From Anniella stebbinsi (lineage: Eukaryota; Chordata; Lepidosauria; Squamata; Anniellidae): 64,000 bases of DNA. The stretch is from NCBI GenBank assembly GCA_029215795.1, contig JARDYH010000002.1, positions 40,284,001-40,348,000 on the forward strand. Reading direction: 5' to 3'. The position numbers and the translations under genes were made by a program. Below the pieces are notes generated by a model, which worked only from the letters and a program-made list of their open reading frames with translations, had not been told where the DNA came from and made no database searches. Each line of letters starts with the position of its first letter. The first letter of the stretch is position 1. Positions 11,484 to 21,869 of this stretch are shown here, piece by piece.

Positions 11484-11777
11484 CATCTTCTGAACTAGTC
11501 CCCACGATATTCCAAGCAGGTGGAATCTTTTCATGGGCCATAGCCAGCATGACATCATGATCCACTGACTGAACATCTTCCACCGTTAAACCAAACTGCC
11601 TTAGAAGTGCGTGGTGACTAGAGGGAGTGAGGCAATCCACTTGGCTCACTAGATACCATGCTAACTCACAGGCCATGTCCTGCTTATAAGTAACTGATGA
11701 GACACCCAGAGTCACAGGTACACCTTCTGTTGTGTACATGACCACAGCGACGGAAACATCTTCTTGTTCTCCATGAG
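11484..11777 (-). CDS. ARHGEF28: ARHGEF28 coding exon 3
   Basis: A 294-nt exon of the Rho guanine nucleotide exchange factor 28 gene. On the minus strand the acceptor is a T-rich tract ending TTTTTTCAG just before CTCATGG, and the donor is GAAGATG|GTAAGT. It completes a split codon (G|CT) left by exon 2, encodes 97 further codons starting HGEQEDVSVAVV and ending near NIVGTSSED, and leaves one base for the next exon. The residue pattern (VTLG.SSVTY, MACELAWYL, PPAWNIVGT) resembles the N-terminal region of ARHGEF28 and, more distantly, AKAP13, from my knowledge of these families. In the known protein this segment lies before the DH-PH catalytic module that activates RhoA. The frame is open and no disabling change is seen. 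The closest paralogue is the main alternative. Confidence 0.85.
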
Positions 11778-11804
11778 CTGAAAAAATGTGAGAAAGATTA
11801 GCCA

Positions 11805-12060
11805 TTACACACTCAAGGATAATATGCTTTCAGGTAAAAGATAAATAAATATTGTCCTCATCTTTCTCCAAGAATGGAAAAGTTGGACTGAATATGAATC
11901 ATCTGCATTGGCTTGAATGTCTGCAGGCAAGGCCTAATCAAGTTAGAGGCAGTGGAGAACAGGCTGAATAGATTCTTCATTGGACAGGAATTTGGGGTTT
12001 TCATGTTCTGCATGGCTCCCTTTTCCTCCCAATGATTAGTAGAAGCAGCATAAAATTGTT
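11805..12060. other. ARHGEF28 intron 2, no recognised element
   Basis: Intron 2 runs from 11778 to 14696. This part shows no element with readable ends. Confidence 0.4.
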
Positions 12061-12068
12061 AATATAAC

Positions 12069-12221
12069 CAGTGGAGACTGGTGGCTTCGATGTCACTGAC
12101 TGGTTTAAGTCAGAACCAGTCAGAATTCTAAAGGAGCTATCCAATGAGTTGTGACTGGTTCTGACTGAAACCCAGAGCAGATTTGCCGTCCCACTGACAT
12201 TGTTGCCACCAGCCTCTACTG
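12069..12221. mobile_element. Short hAT MITE, 'CAGTGGAGGCTGG' family
   Basis: Terminal inverted repeats CAGTGGAGACTGGTGGC and (reverse complement of the right end) CAGTAGAGGCTGGTGGC. Flanks AATATAAC and AACATAAC form an 8-bp target duplication with one mismatch. The body is an imperfect palindrome around 'ctaaaggagctatcc'. Other copies are at 21468, 24849, 38749 and 60489. Confidence 0.85.
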
Positions 12222-12415
12222 AACATAACCAAACTCTGCAAATACAAATAGATCACAAGCTATGGCTTGCATTATGCAAACCAAATAAAGGAGAATGCAA
12301 TTTCAGTTACACTGTGTACTTGGTCATGACAATGTGTACTAAACCAAGCACACAAATATTTTGAGCGCAAAGATTAAAGGTGACCATATTTTCAGAGTTT
12401 ATACATATGACAGGG

Positions 12416-12416
12416 T

Positions 12417-12450
<34 letters not shown>

Positions 12451-12452
12451 TG
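12416..12452. repeat. (TG)n microsatellite
   Basis: A run of TG with one TA interruption, in intron 2. Confidence 0.95.
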
Positions 12453-12559
12453 GTGGGGGTGGAGTGATAATCAATAAACCACAGAATACAAAGATGCATT
12501 ATCTGGAGTTGCCCCATCAGAGATGAGGCTGTATAAACAAAAAAGGCCTTCTCTCTATT

Positions 12560-12825
12560 TGCTCACCCCACGTGGCAGCTACTGTGGTAGCGCAATCCAT
12601 GTTGCTGTAGGTAATGTGCGATTGACTAGGTTCTGACAACATGCCACAGCTCATCGTGGGTGATGAACTGTGGCCCCTGCGGGCACCATGTTGCATATGG
12701 GTTGTTGTGTCATGCAAACTGGGTGAGCATGGATTATGCCCAGACAAACCATGGCTTATGCAAACCCTCACAACCCATGGCTTAATGTGAGGGTTGTTTA
12801 ACCCTAACATAACCCATGGTCTTTG
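12560..12825. repeat. MITE-like element ('acccatggtt' type)
   Basis: Multiple inverted 'acaacccatggctta'/'taacccatggtc' phrases; abuts the Harbinger-like element at 12826. Ends are not sharp. Confidence 0.45.
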
Positions 12826-13306
12826 GGCCATGTCTACACCGGGGATTTTTCCCTGGGTCGTCCCTGGGTCATCCCTGTGCGATCCCAGGGGATCCTGGGA
12901 GCAGGCAGGGATGACCCCTTCATTTTTGCGGGATAACTAGTTGCCTAGTTATCCCGATTTTCCCCACAGTCCCGGGACGATCCCGAAGACCACAGGTGAT
13001 GTGAGCACCCGTCCCTGCTTCTCCCCTTCTCCCCATGAGTAGTGGGGGTCAGCAAGAGGGAAGGAGACGATCCAGGGGGAATCCAGGGGCATCGGAGGGG
13101 GAGGGGCTTTTTTAAAAAACAAAACCTTTCATTTTTGGAGGAGCACCCAGCTCTGGTTTCTTTTTTAAAAAAATGGCAGGCACGACATCCCTCTTCCCTT
13201 CCAGGATGTCGCACTTCCGTTTAGATATTGGGGAAAATCACGGAAGCAGGTAAATCCACAATCCTCGCCCCTCCCTCCCTCTACACCCTTAGGTGAAGAA
13301 AGGGCC
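12826..13306. mobile_element. Harbinger-like MITE, ~480 bp
   Basis: Left end GGCCATGTCTACACC, right end reading inward as GGCCCTTTCTTCACC. Interior phrases ('tagttatcccgattttccccacagtcc', 'gaccacaggtgatgtgagc', 'ggatgtcgcac') match the copy at 37559. No clean 3-bp duplication is seen for this copy. Intron 2. Confidence 0.7.
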
Positions 13307-14209
13307 TAGGTTAGCATGAAAACCCCTCAGCAGGGATTGCATATTCAAAATGGCAGCTGCATACAACCAGCACACACCGCAGTTTCACTGTCAGCCCCAC
13401 TGTCTAGCTACTGAGGTGCTGCCAGGTTTGAGGAGTCCCTGGAGTGGGGGCTTGGCCAGCAGGAACACATTCTTGAAATAGAATGAGGGAAGAAGGTTCT
13501 GCAGTAATTCAAATAAGCCTCATTCCTTTTCAAAACTGTAATCATACAGATATCAGGGCTTCAACATCAAGTCAGATTTTCCATCCCCATCTGCTTTTTG
13601 TAACAACTTGCCTGATAAAGAGCTCTCGAGATCTCGAAAGCTCGCACATTTTAAAAACATTATTTTAAGTTTTAATTACATATTCTCAATGTAATTGATG
13701 AGTATTTTTGACATTTTGGTTGGCTCAATAAAAGTATCACATTAATTTGGATTTTGGAATAATAATCAGAGACATTGATCCCAGGACAGTGGGTGTCAGC
13801 GCTGTAGCCAATAGAAAGTTACCACATAGCAAGCTATGTACGACTCTTCTTCCATCTGAATTCTATGGTAGAAATATTGCAACCTCCCCACAAAAACCAT
13901 GTGTGTGTGTACTGTGCATGCTCGGGGCCATGGTAGAAAACCCCCAGTGTGGGGCATGGAGTAATTTCAGAAATGTCGAAACTGTTAATTCAGAATTAAA
14001 GCAGATACTTTTATTTCATTACTAATGAAATTCATTGGATATGGAATAAGACCATGGTATGTGTGTAGAAGCCCCCCTCCCATGTTATAAGGTTATAATG
14101 GCACTGGAAAAATGATATGTGAGGTCTGGACAGTGACAATATAAGAAACGTGTTGCCTTAAATGCCCTCTGTGGCAACATAGCTTTGATGCCTTAGCCAA
14201 CATTTCTCA

Positions 14210-14350
14210 CACTGAGAGCCAGTTGAGTATAGAGAGCAGAGTGTCATGCAAGGACTGTAGAAACTTGGGTTGAAAGCTACTCATTCACCAAGCTCACAGA
14301 GTGACCTGAGGCAAGTCACCATCGCTCAGGCCTCAAGTGGGTCAGCCATA
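14210..14350 (+). mobile_element. tRNA-derived SINE fragment ('ggccagtcac' type)
   Basis: Diverged copy of the SINE seen better at 28985 and 34755: 'agagccagttgagtatagagagcagagtgt...aacttgggttgaaa...gaggcaagtcacc'. The 3' part is missing. Confidence 0.55.
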
Positions 14351-14481
14351 ATACTTGCTTCTCTGGGAGATCCCTCCCTGCCTTTTGGCTTCCATTGTGA
14401 TGAGAACCATTAAAATATCAGACTTCATGGACCACCTCATGCAAAAATAAGAATGCTGTAGTGGGAAGACAACAAGACAAT

Positions 14482-14671
14482 GGGCCTGTTCAAACAAGAT
14501 GCTAAGCCATAGTTGGACTGCTAACCCTTTTGCAGCAAATACTTAGTGAGCATGTTTAAACCATGGTTATGTAGCCACTATGGTTCGGAATGGTTCACAC
14601 GACACGCTAAGCCAAAACTTTTAGCTCAAATGTTTAACCACCGTGACTTAGTTTGTTGTCTGAACAGGGTC
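14482..14671. mobile_element. MITE, 'CTGTTCAAACAACACGCTAAG' type, copy 1
   Basis: Inverted ends GGGCCTGTTCAAACA and (from the right) GACCCTGTTCAGACA, with 'gctaagccatag' and 'ccaccgtgacttagt' inside. Nearly the same length (190 bp) and order as the copy at 26220. The right end lies only 19 bp beyond the last base of the GTGAGT donor of ARHGEF28 exon 2. No clean target duplication is visible for this copy. Confidence 0.75.
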
Positions 14672-14696
14672 GACGTAATGCAACTACAACACTCAC

Positions 14697-14838
14697 CTGG
14701 AACAATAGATTCAAGAGTGTTATCAGTAACATGCTTAGCAAATACCACATGCCTCTGGGTCGAGCCACTGTAAACAAAGTAAAATTCAGCATCCCCTCGA
14801 AGAACGGTATCAAATTTTCCATATATCGTGATCTGCCC
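14697..14838 (-). CDS. ARHGEF28: ARHGEF28 coding exon 2
   Basis: A 142-nt exon: minus-strand acceptor TTATTTTCCAG before GGGCAGATC, donor GTTCCAG|GTGAGT. It starts in phase 0 after the Tyr codon that ends exon 1, encodes 47 codons (GQITIYGKFD... to LESIVP) and leaves one base that joins exon 3. The motifs DAEFYF, Y.GS.QRHV and the end ...VP joined to a following x-H-G are characteristic of the ARHGEF28 N-terminus as I know it. Exons 1, 2 and 3 join without frame conflict, which is strong evidence for a functional gene rather than a retrocopy. Confidence 0.88.
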
Positions 14839-14964
14839 CTGGAAAATAATCATAACATTGTTGAGGTAGAATTTGACTTTCTTTCACGCAATATCATGAA
14901 AGAAAATTACTTATAACTACAAAGAAGAGGCAACATGTATAGGGTAGCATTATATATTGCACAT

Positions 14965-15070
14965 GATCCAAACAGCCCCATTGATTTCAGTGGAGAAGTT
15001 AAGCACATTCTTAAATTTCCTCCACTGAAATCAATGGAAGTTGAAAACATTTAACTTCAGCTGGATTGCG
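14965..15070. repeat. Palindromic 'ccattgatttcagtgg' repeat
   Basis: 'cccattgatttcagtgga' and 'tccactgaaatcaatgg' form an inverted repeat, with flanking 'aagttaagcacatt' and 'tttaacttcagctggattg'. It is a small dispersed palindrome common in reptile DNA; about 130 bp upstream of exon 2. Confidence 0.55.
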
Positions 15071-15201
15071 ACAATGATGCATAAACACATTCAATTAGGT
15101 TTAAACTAAATCCTGTCACTGCAGAATTTAAGAAAATTAACCACATATAAATAACTTGGTAAAAATAATAAATCAATTCAACTAGTATAATCAGTTATGA
15201 G

Positions 15202-15887
15202 CAGGGTGACCAGATTTTGAGAACCAAAATCCCGGTCCCCCCGCCACCCCACCCACCCAAAACAACCCCCCCACCGCACGGTCGCACCGCCCTGCGCCGC
15301 CCTGTGCCGCCCTGCGCCGCCCTGCGCCACCCTGCGCCGCCCGCCCACCTGCCCGCCCCGCCCGCATGCCCCGCCCCGCCCGCATGCCTCGCCCCGCCCG
15401 CCCCGCGCCGCCCGCCCCGTGCCGCCCCCCCCCGCCCGCATGCCTCGCACCGCCCGCATGCCTCGTGCTCCTTACCTGCTGGGGCGTCCGCTTCCCTCCA
15501 GTGCTCGGAATCTACTGAGAAACAGGCTTCCTGGCCTGTCTCTCAGTAGCGCGCCGGGTGATGACATCATCACCCAGCGTGCTACTGAGGGACAGGCCGC
15601 GAAGCCTATTTCTCAGTAGATTCCGAGCACCGGAGGGAAACGGGCGCCCCAGCAGGTAAGTGCCTCGCGCCACCCGCCTCACACCGCCCACCCGCCTCCC
15701 GCCACCGCCGCGTGACCCCCCGCTGCCCCCTGGTTGGCCCAGATCGCCCCAGGGCCATCTGGTCACCCTACTTTTGGGGGGCTAAATTTCCAGATTTGGC
15801 CCCCCCAAAACAGTTTTCCCCCCGGATGCGGATTTGCTCCCCATTTTCCGGGCATGTCCGGACAAATCCGGGTGGATGGTCACCCTA
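15202..15887. mobile_element. GC-rich hAT-type MITE with palindromic centre
   Basis: Left end CAGGGTGACC, right end GGTCACCCTA, flanked by a perfect 8-bp duplication GTTATGAG (15194-15201 and 15888-15895). After the left end comes a C-rich, CpG-rich array of 'cgccctg'/'ccgcccg' repeats, then a palindrome (15471-15660), then 'tttggggggctaaatttccag' type subterminal DNA. Its termini differ from those of the element at 5893, yet the central palindrome is closely similar. Located in ARHGEF28 intron 1 about 360 bp upstream of exon 2. No coding capacity. Confidence 0.85.
15471..15660. repeat. GC-rich palindrome bounded by CTTACC / GGTAAG
   Basis: Near-perfect palindrome centred at about 15565 on GGTGATGACATCATCACC. 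The left edge reads CTTACCTGCTGGGGCG, the right edge CCCAGCAGGTAAGT, so each strand has an outward CAG|GTAAG splice-donor consensus. Same design as 6150-7056. Confidence 0.8.
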
Positions 15888-15944
15888 GTTATGAGCCTTT
15901 TATATTTTAATACTGTGTAAAGTCCAAGTCACCATGGGTGTTGG

Positions 15945-16230
15945 TAATCAGAGAGCAGAACATACTGCAAATTGTAATTCTGGGTAGCGCTGGCGATAAA
16001 AAAAAAATCCCACTTGTTGGGAAGCCTGAGAGGAGTTCGACCTTTTAAGTCGCTGCACCAGCAGATGATGCGGGTGATGCGTTTCGACTTCACAGAAGAA
16101 GCGGCCCGGCTTAGCCCAACCTGTTCTGCACTCGCTCCGTGTGCCTTCCAAGTCTAGCCTGGCACAGAGCCAGGAGGAGGTAGTGCTTTCACACAGGCTC
16201 CTGCTTCCCAGCTTGCACACTTGCTTTCAG
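15945..16230. other. CpG-containing unassigned segment upstream of exon 2
   Basis: More CpG than the surrounding intron ('gatgatgcgggtgatgcgtttcgact', 'gaagcggcccggctt'), no recognised element. It could be an undetected repeat or an alternative first exon or promoter of the minus-strand gene; nothing in the sequence decides this. Confidence 0.2.
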
Positions 16231-16270
16231 GAAATAATAATAATAATAATAATTTCTTATTATTATTATC
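16231..16270. repeat. (TAA)n/(TTA)n microsatellites
   Basis: A TAA run followed by a TTA run, imperfectly inverted. Confidence 0.9.
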
Positions 16271-16564
16271 GCTATTATTTTATAATTGTTTTAGGATGCA
16301 TCACTGCAAAATAGAGGCACCTAGGGAAGGCAATTTGGGACACAGAATTGCTGGATTGATAGGGTACCACAAGTCCCAAACCTTAATGGAAAGGGGGGAA
16401 AGTGGCTTCTCTTTTCTTGCAGGAGAGGGGAGCAGAAAAAGACAGTTTGATGTAGGTGCCAGGGTGCCCTCTGAGAAATAGAGAGGTAAAGAAGAGGCCC
16501 TTTCTTGAGGGGGCTCAGTTAACGATAGGGAAATGAGATCAGGGGCCTGAGGGGGCTTGCTACA

Positions 16565-16885
16565 CGTGCCAATTGGTGTGATTTAATTTTATTTATTTAA
16601 TATATATTTTATACTGCACAATAGCCAAGGCTCTCTGGGCAGTGCACAATTAAAACCATAAAATACAATAAGTATACAACAAATTTAAAACGTTAAAGGT
16701 TTAGGAATGCAATATAAAATCAGATAAAATACAGTCCAGGGAAAACCCGTGTGGAAAGGTATGTTTTCAGGAGATGTTTGAAGATTGATACATTTTCCAC
16801 CTCCCAAAATGCACGAGGGAGGGTTTTCCAGAGCGTGGGTGCCAGTACAGAGAAGGCCCACTGGCAAGGTTCTTTATGGTGACAT
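16565..16885 (-). mobile_element. LINE (L2-like) 3' end
   Basis: Reverse-oriented tail: 'tttatttatttaatatatattttatactgc', 'caaggctctctgggcagtgcacaattaaaacc', then 'gagggttttccagagcgtgggtgcc' and 'gagaaggccc', the pattern of a decayed ORF2 C-terminus read on the minus strand. Confidence 0.65.
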
Positions 16886-16889
16886 TCCA

Positions 16890-17925
16890 TTCATTTCAGA
16901 ATGGCCAGCAGGACCTCCTCTGAAGATCATAACTGTCACTCGGCTGTATATAAGGGAAGGCAGTCTGCTTGGTACGCTGGTCCCAAGTTGTTTAGGGCTT
17001 TATATTATTGCCATATATGTCTCTCCTTTTTTTTTTTTGAGGCGGGGGGGTTGATGGTGTTCTATTCATGAATGGACCACATTCCCCTCCCCTCACATTC
17101 ACTTTGGGCATGGGTGGGGAGGGAAGGAAGACAGAGGAAAGTTTCCATGGCAACCACAGGGCCTCTCACTTCCAGGAAGCTGCATTTGCCCTTATCCGAG
17201 TAAGACAACAGCCCTTCTGCAACATTCTGTTGCCTCCTCCTCCGGTTTATTTAATTTTATATCAATAAAGTTTTCTTCATTAACTTGTGGTCAGGGGCAG
17301 CCTTTTCTGCTCATGCATAGCATCTAGAGTGCTTGAGGGGAGGATGGTTAAATACTGTGGCAGGCACCACCTTTATTTCTGGCAGAGAGACTTTTCTCTT
17401 TGAGAGGTTGATGGCAGGTCACACCATCTTTGCTTCTGGCTGGGATGGACTTTTCGTTTTTAATGGAGGCAGGGATGGGAGAGAGAAACCAACCAGCAGT
17501 ACCCACCATCTTTATTTCTGGCACAGAAGCTTCACTTGTTAACGCAGCAAAAGCATGAAACACAATATTTGCTTCTGACAGAGTGGCTATTCTTGTTAAC
17601 ACAGTGTTTGGCTATTTAACCTCAAGCTTTGAACTTTGCAAACATTCAACATTTTCTGCACGTCTACACTGCTCATGCTGCAGTTTAAAACAAAAATGAG
17701 CAAAATCGGTCCAGTAGATCTCAAGTAATAAGCCTTAAACTACAATATTTTAAATAAGATTAGTTTTATTGCAAAGTTCTTCATTGTATTCTAAAGATAT
17801 TGATAAAAAATAAATTCCATTTGCTACTTCTATATTAACACTTTCAAACTGATGTTAATTCTAACAGATGTCTACCCACCCAGCTACTGAAATTAACAAT
17901 CTAAGACAAGCCCTTTGTGCATCAA
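16890..17925. other. Intron 1, no recognised element
   Basis: Contains a poly-T run (17028-17038) and an internal similarity among 'caccatctttatttctggcagag' phrases (17370-17590), suggesting an old tandem unit of about 60 bp. No family recognised. Confidence 0.35.
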
Positions 17926-17929
17926 TAAA

Positions 17930-17932
17930 GGA

Positions 17933-17968
<36 letters not shown>
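17930..17968. repeat. (GAAA)n microsatellite
   Basis: About nine GAAA units. Confidence 0.95.
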
Positions 17969-17969
<1 letters not shown>

Positions 17970-18497
17970 GAAACAATAGCAAAAGATCTGACAGGTTTTA
18001 TGGAGGAAATTTAGATGGAGTTGTATTTCCTTAAGTGAAGAATGGCTTGCTTCACTAAGAGTTCCTGGTTGCTACAGTTACTTTTAATAACCCTCAGACG
18101 GAATTGTCCTGACGTGACTGAAGCAGCTTGATATGGAAAACAAATTGTGTAAAGAGTGGACAAGATTTTCACAGGTCAAAATTCCCTTTTAACACATCCG
18201 TCCCCAGAGCAGTTTCCCTTGGTCAAGAGTAGGAACCTTTTTTCCTCTCAGAAGCAATCTGTCCAGACCTCTCTCCCATGCTCTTTCTCTCAAGATAATC
18301 ACCACCCCACACAGTTTCTCTGAGAGAGAAGGAGGGAGAAAACACTGTAAGGTAGTGATGATCCTGAGATAGAGGAGAGGGGAGTGATGAGAGAGAGAGT
18401 GGGGTGATGAGAGTGGGGTGATGATAATCTTGAGAGAAAAGGTTAGTAATGATCTTAGCTCAAGTTCATCACTAACCCACCCTCTCTCACACACACA

Positions 18498-18712
18498 GGC
18501 TGCATCCGGACAACACAATAAACAACTGGTGTGGGGGAAACAATAGTCAGTTGTTTTGACTATCGTGTCATCCGAATGCTGCCATAGTCAACTCAGCGCT
18601 GATCCTAATCCACACCACAGTTGATTATTTATTTCCATGTTGTTTGGGGAGTGCCCCCTAGGGTTAGGGTTAGTCAACCCACCATTGACTATCGTGTCGT
18701 CCGAATTAAGCT
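18498..18712. mobile_element. 3-bp-TSD MITE, 'AATTCGGACGACACGATA' family, copy C
   Basis: Ends GGCTGCATCCGGAC and (inward) AGCTTAATTCGGACGACACG, flanked by the 3-bp duplication ACA (18495-18497, 18713-18715). It is inverted relative to copies A, B and D. It contains a third internal terminus-like copy ('atcgtgtcatccgaatgc') and telomere-like 'gggttagggttag'. Confidence 0.85.
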
Positions 18713-18719
18713 ACACTCT

Positions 18720-19200
18720 CTTTTTCTCTCAAGATTATCACCACCCTACATTGTTTTCTCTGAAACCAACACTCTGCAGGAGGCTAGGGGGCTAGAAAAG
18801 GCAACATCAAGCAGTTTGAATTTAGACAGAGGCATTTCTACATGAGGCTTTTATCCTACATTTGCTTCTGGATTCTTCGTGAGACTGAGATTGGCTCATT
18901 TACACTTTTTTTTCTGGGGGTTTTCTTTCTCTGCATTTTTATATGTTCCATTACACAACGACTATGTGGCGGTATGGTATAGCAGAACTGTACAAATACA
19001 CTAGGGTTTGGGAAATACCAGGCTTCCCTCGTTAGAAAGGGGGGAACCTGCTAAAATGGGTGCCTGGGAATGACGACATGGTGTAAACCACCCACAAACT
19101 ACCATGAGTAAGGAATCACAAGCGCACAATAAATGCCTTGTATAGAAAGTCTTGTGGAGTGCCAGGCTTGGGCATCACAGAAACAATGCCCATTCCAGGG
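18720..19200. other. Intron 1, no recognised element
   Basis: No exon, SINE, LINE or MITE end recognised. Confidence 0.35.
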
Positions 19201-19212
19201 AGTATGCACATT

Positions 19213-19267
19213 ATGCTGCCTGACCACTCCTGCTTTGCTAATCAAAGCAGGAGTGGTCAGGCAGCAT
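19213..19267. repeat. Perfect 25-bp inverted repeat, 5-nt loop
   Basis: Arms 19213-19237 (ATGCTGCCTGACCACTCC...) and 19243-19267 are exact reverse complements separated by CTAAT. It would fold into a stable hairpin in DNA or RNA. Confidence 0.95.
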
Positions 19268-20076
19268 GCTCGCTTGCTCCAGCGCAGTCATGTGTACCTG
19301 TGATTTAAATAGCCCATGAATAGTCATAGTGAGTGAACTAGGGCAGAGTTTATCTTCCCTCTACAAGGTGCAGAGAGTTAAACGGAGGAACTTAATTCCA
19401 TGATGTCACATCACACATCTTCTTTAATATTATTGAGAAGATACAGGTCAGTAGAAGCCACAAATGCCTTGAAATGTGGAGTTTGAGCCTTAGAATACTG
19501 GGTAAAGATTGTCAAAAACATGGAGTGAGATTCCGTTACTCTGCTGAGAGCACTTTAAAATAATTACAATGACAAACAAACAAGCACATCAAATTTAAAC
19601 CTGGTTGCTGACAGAAGGTAGGGCATTTAACGGTCCCCCCTTTACAGAAAAAAATATACGCGGAATCCATGGGCTTCTTGGTTTTCTTTATGGTTCTTCA
19701 TAATAACAAATTATATTTACTCTCTTTTCCATGATCTGAGGAACAGCTTTAACAAATAGGGCTGCATATGGCTTTCTTTCCTTTTTATCCAAACTTGGTT
19801 TTGCTTATTTGCTATTGGGCTGTGATAGGAGCTGGGAGAGAGACAGGATGCAGGTGAACTCATTGATAATGAATCAGACTAAACTCAGGAAATGGTGACC
19901 GACAGTCCCTATGAACTGGGGGCAATGGATAGCAATAACGGTCATAGCCAGATCAAATCTTCCCTGGTCTCTCATATACTAAGGCTTAGAGTGCTGATGC
20001 ACTGCTGCACCAGAAAGCCAGGCTGTGGTGACACTGGGGGCCAGGAGTGGTTCACCAAGGGAATTTCAGACTCTGT

Positions 20077-20283
20077 GGCTGAATTCGGACAACACGATAG
20101 TCACCTTTACAGTTGTTAATCTAGGGGGTATTCCCCATGCAACATGGTAATAAATAATCAACTGTGGTGTGGATTAGGATCAGCACTGAGTTGACTATGG
20201 CAGCATTCGGGCGACACGACAGTCAATACAACTGACAATTGTTCCCCCCCCCCAGTTGCTTATTGTGTTGTCCGAATTCAGCC
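20077..20283. mobile_element. 3-bp-TSD MITE, 'AATTCGGACGACACGATA' family, copy A
   Basis: Ends GGCTGAATTCGGACAACACG and (inward) GGCTGAATTCGGACAACACA; flanking 3-bp duplication TGT (20074-20076, 20284-20286). Length 207 bp. Internal 'gcattcgggcgacacgacagtca' is a third copy of the terminus. Confidence 0.88.
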
Positions 20284-20399
20284 TGTGTGTGTGCATGCAT
20301 GGGTGTGCATGGGAGAATGTATACACGTGATCTGTACAGCTTAGCTTTTGGCATTGGCTTGCTAATATGTTTGCGTATTTTGAGTTCTTGTTTTATTAA

Positions 20400-21220
20400 A
20401 ATACAATAAAGTGCCAGATAAATGTTTATCAATCATTCCAATGCCTTTGAAGGCACTAGCCAGACCATAGCAAAATTACTACATACTTGAACAACTGAGT
20501 AGAATACTGCTGTCATGTTTTCCTTTATATCTTGAAACTTAAAAGGGCTACAGACTTTTTAAAAAAAATGGTAACTGAAAACTAAACAACTGGGGGGAAA
20601 GAATTTGGAATATTCCTGAGCGGGACGGACTCTTTGAGGCATCCAACCCTTGTAACGATGATTCAACACATTCAATTGGCTATAGCTTTGGCACCATCAG
20701 GTAAACTATATTTCAACTGCACCACTTCATTAGAAAGCCAGGTTGCGGTGACTAGAGGGTCTTGTCATTGGCCTCGACTGTGTTTTTGCAGTCAACATGT
20801 AATGAAATCAATGTTCATCCAATTCAAACATTGCACTTTGAGAAATAAGTAATACATCAGGATCATAGCCAAAATGTTGTGGTGAGGTGGGCATCATATG
20901 TCAACACAAAACAGCAAAATCATAAATACAAGAGTCGAATGTATTTTTAGTTTTTATTTTCTTAAAATTTTATATAGTGCTAGATAAGAGTTCATCAATA
21001 ACACCAATACCTTTAAGGTACCACTCCCAACACAGCAAAATAGGAACAAGTTTACTGCATACTGAACACTTAAAAAGAATAATGAATGCATGCTTTCCCT
21101 TATATCTTGAAATTTAAAAGGATTACATACTTCTTCTGTTTTTCAAGAAAAAAACGAATTGGGGCTGGGAGGGGAAAAATCTGGAATATCTCTCAGAGGG
21201 ATAGACTCATTTTCTGAATG
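20400..21220. repeat. Diverged direct duplication, two ~220-bp copies
   Basis: About 20410-20640 and 20985-21215 align in the same order: 'ccttt.aagg..act', 'cc.ttatatcttgaaa.ttaaaagg.ta.a', 'tggaatat..ct.ag.ggga..gactc'. The two copies are about 570 bp apart. Family unknown; an old element or a local duplication. Confidence 0.6.
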
Positions 21221-21467
21221 GCTTCCCATGGTAGCACCCCTTGCACGTCATTTAGTTTAGGAAAAAAACTCTAGTAAAATTGGGACATGATAGTAGAGTA
21301 TAAAATTATACATGGTGCGGAGAAAGTGGATAGAGAGATTATTTTTTTCCTCTCTCATATCCAGGGTTTATCCAATGAAGCTGAAATTTGGACACCCAGG
21401 ATGGATAAAAGGAAGAACTGCTTCATGCAGCATATAATTAGATGACAGAATTCACTACACAAGGTAT

Positions 21468-21649
21468 CAGAGGATGCTAGTGGCTCTGATGTCACTGGGG
21501 CAGTGAATCCACTCCAGGTTTCAGTCAGCACCAGTGAGAAATCTCAAGAAGCTATCCTTGGATAGCTCTTTTATAGTTCTGACTGGTTTTGACTGAAACC
21601 CAGAGCATATTCACCATCACACCAACATCAGAGCCACCAGCCTCTACTT
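21468..21649. mobile_element. Short hAT MITE, 'CAGTGGAGGCTGG' family
   Basis: Ends CAGAGGATGCTAGTGGCTC and (inward) AAGTAGAGGCTGGTGGCTC. Flanks CAAGGTAT / CAAGTTGT agree at 6 of 8 positions, consistent with an aged 8-bp duplication. The internal palindrome is 'agctatccttggatagct'. Confidence 0.75.
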
Positions 21650-21869
21650 CAAGTTGTAGTGATGGCCACCAACCTAGACAGCTTAAAGAGGTGAATAGAC
21701 AAATTCATGGAGGAGAAGGCTTTCAATGGCTACTAGTCCTGATGGCTATGTGTTACCTCCAGGATCAAAGGCACATGCTTCTGAATACCAGTTTCTGGAG
21801 AATACCTATTGCCCCATGCCCTGCTTGTGGACTACCCATAAGCACTTGGTTGACCACTCTAGACTAGAT

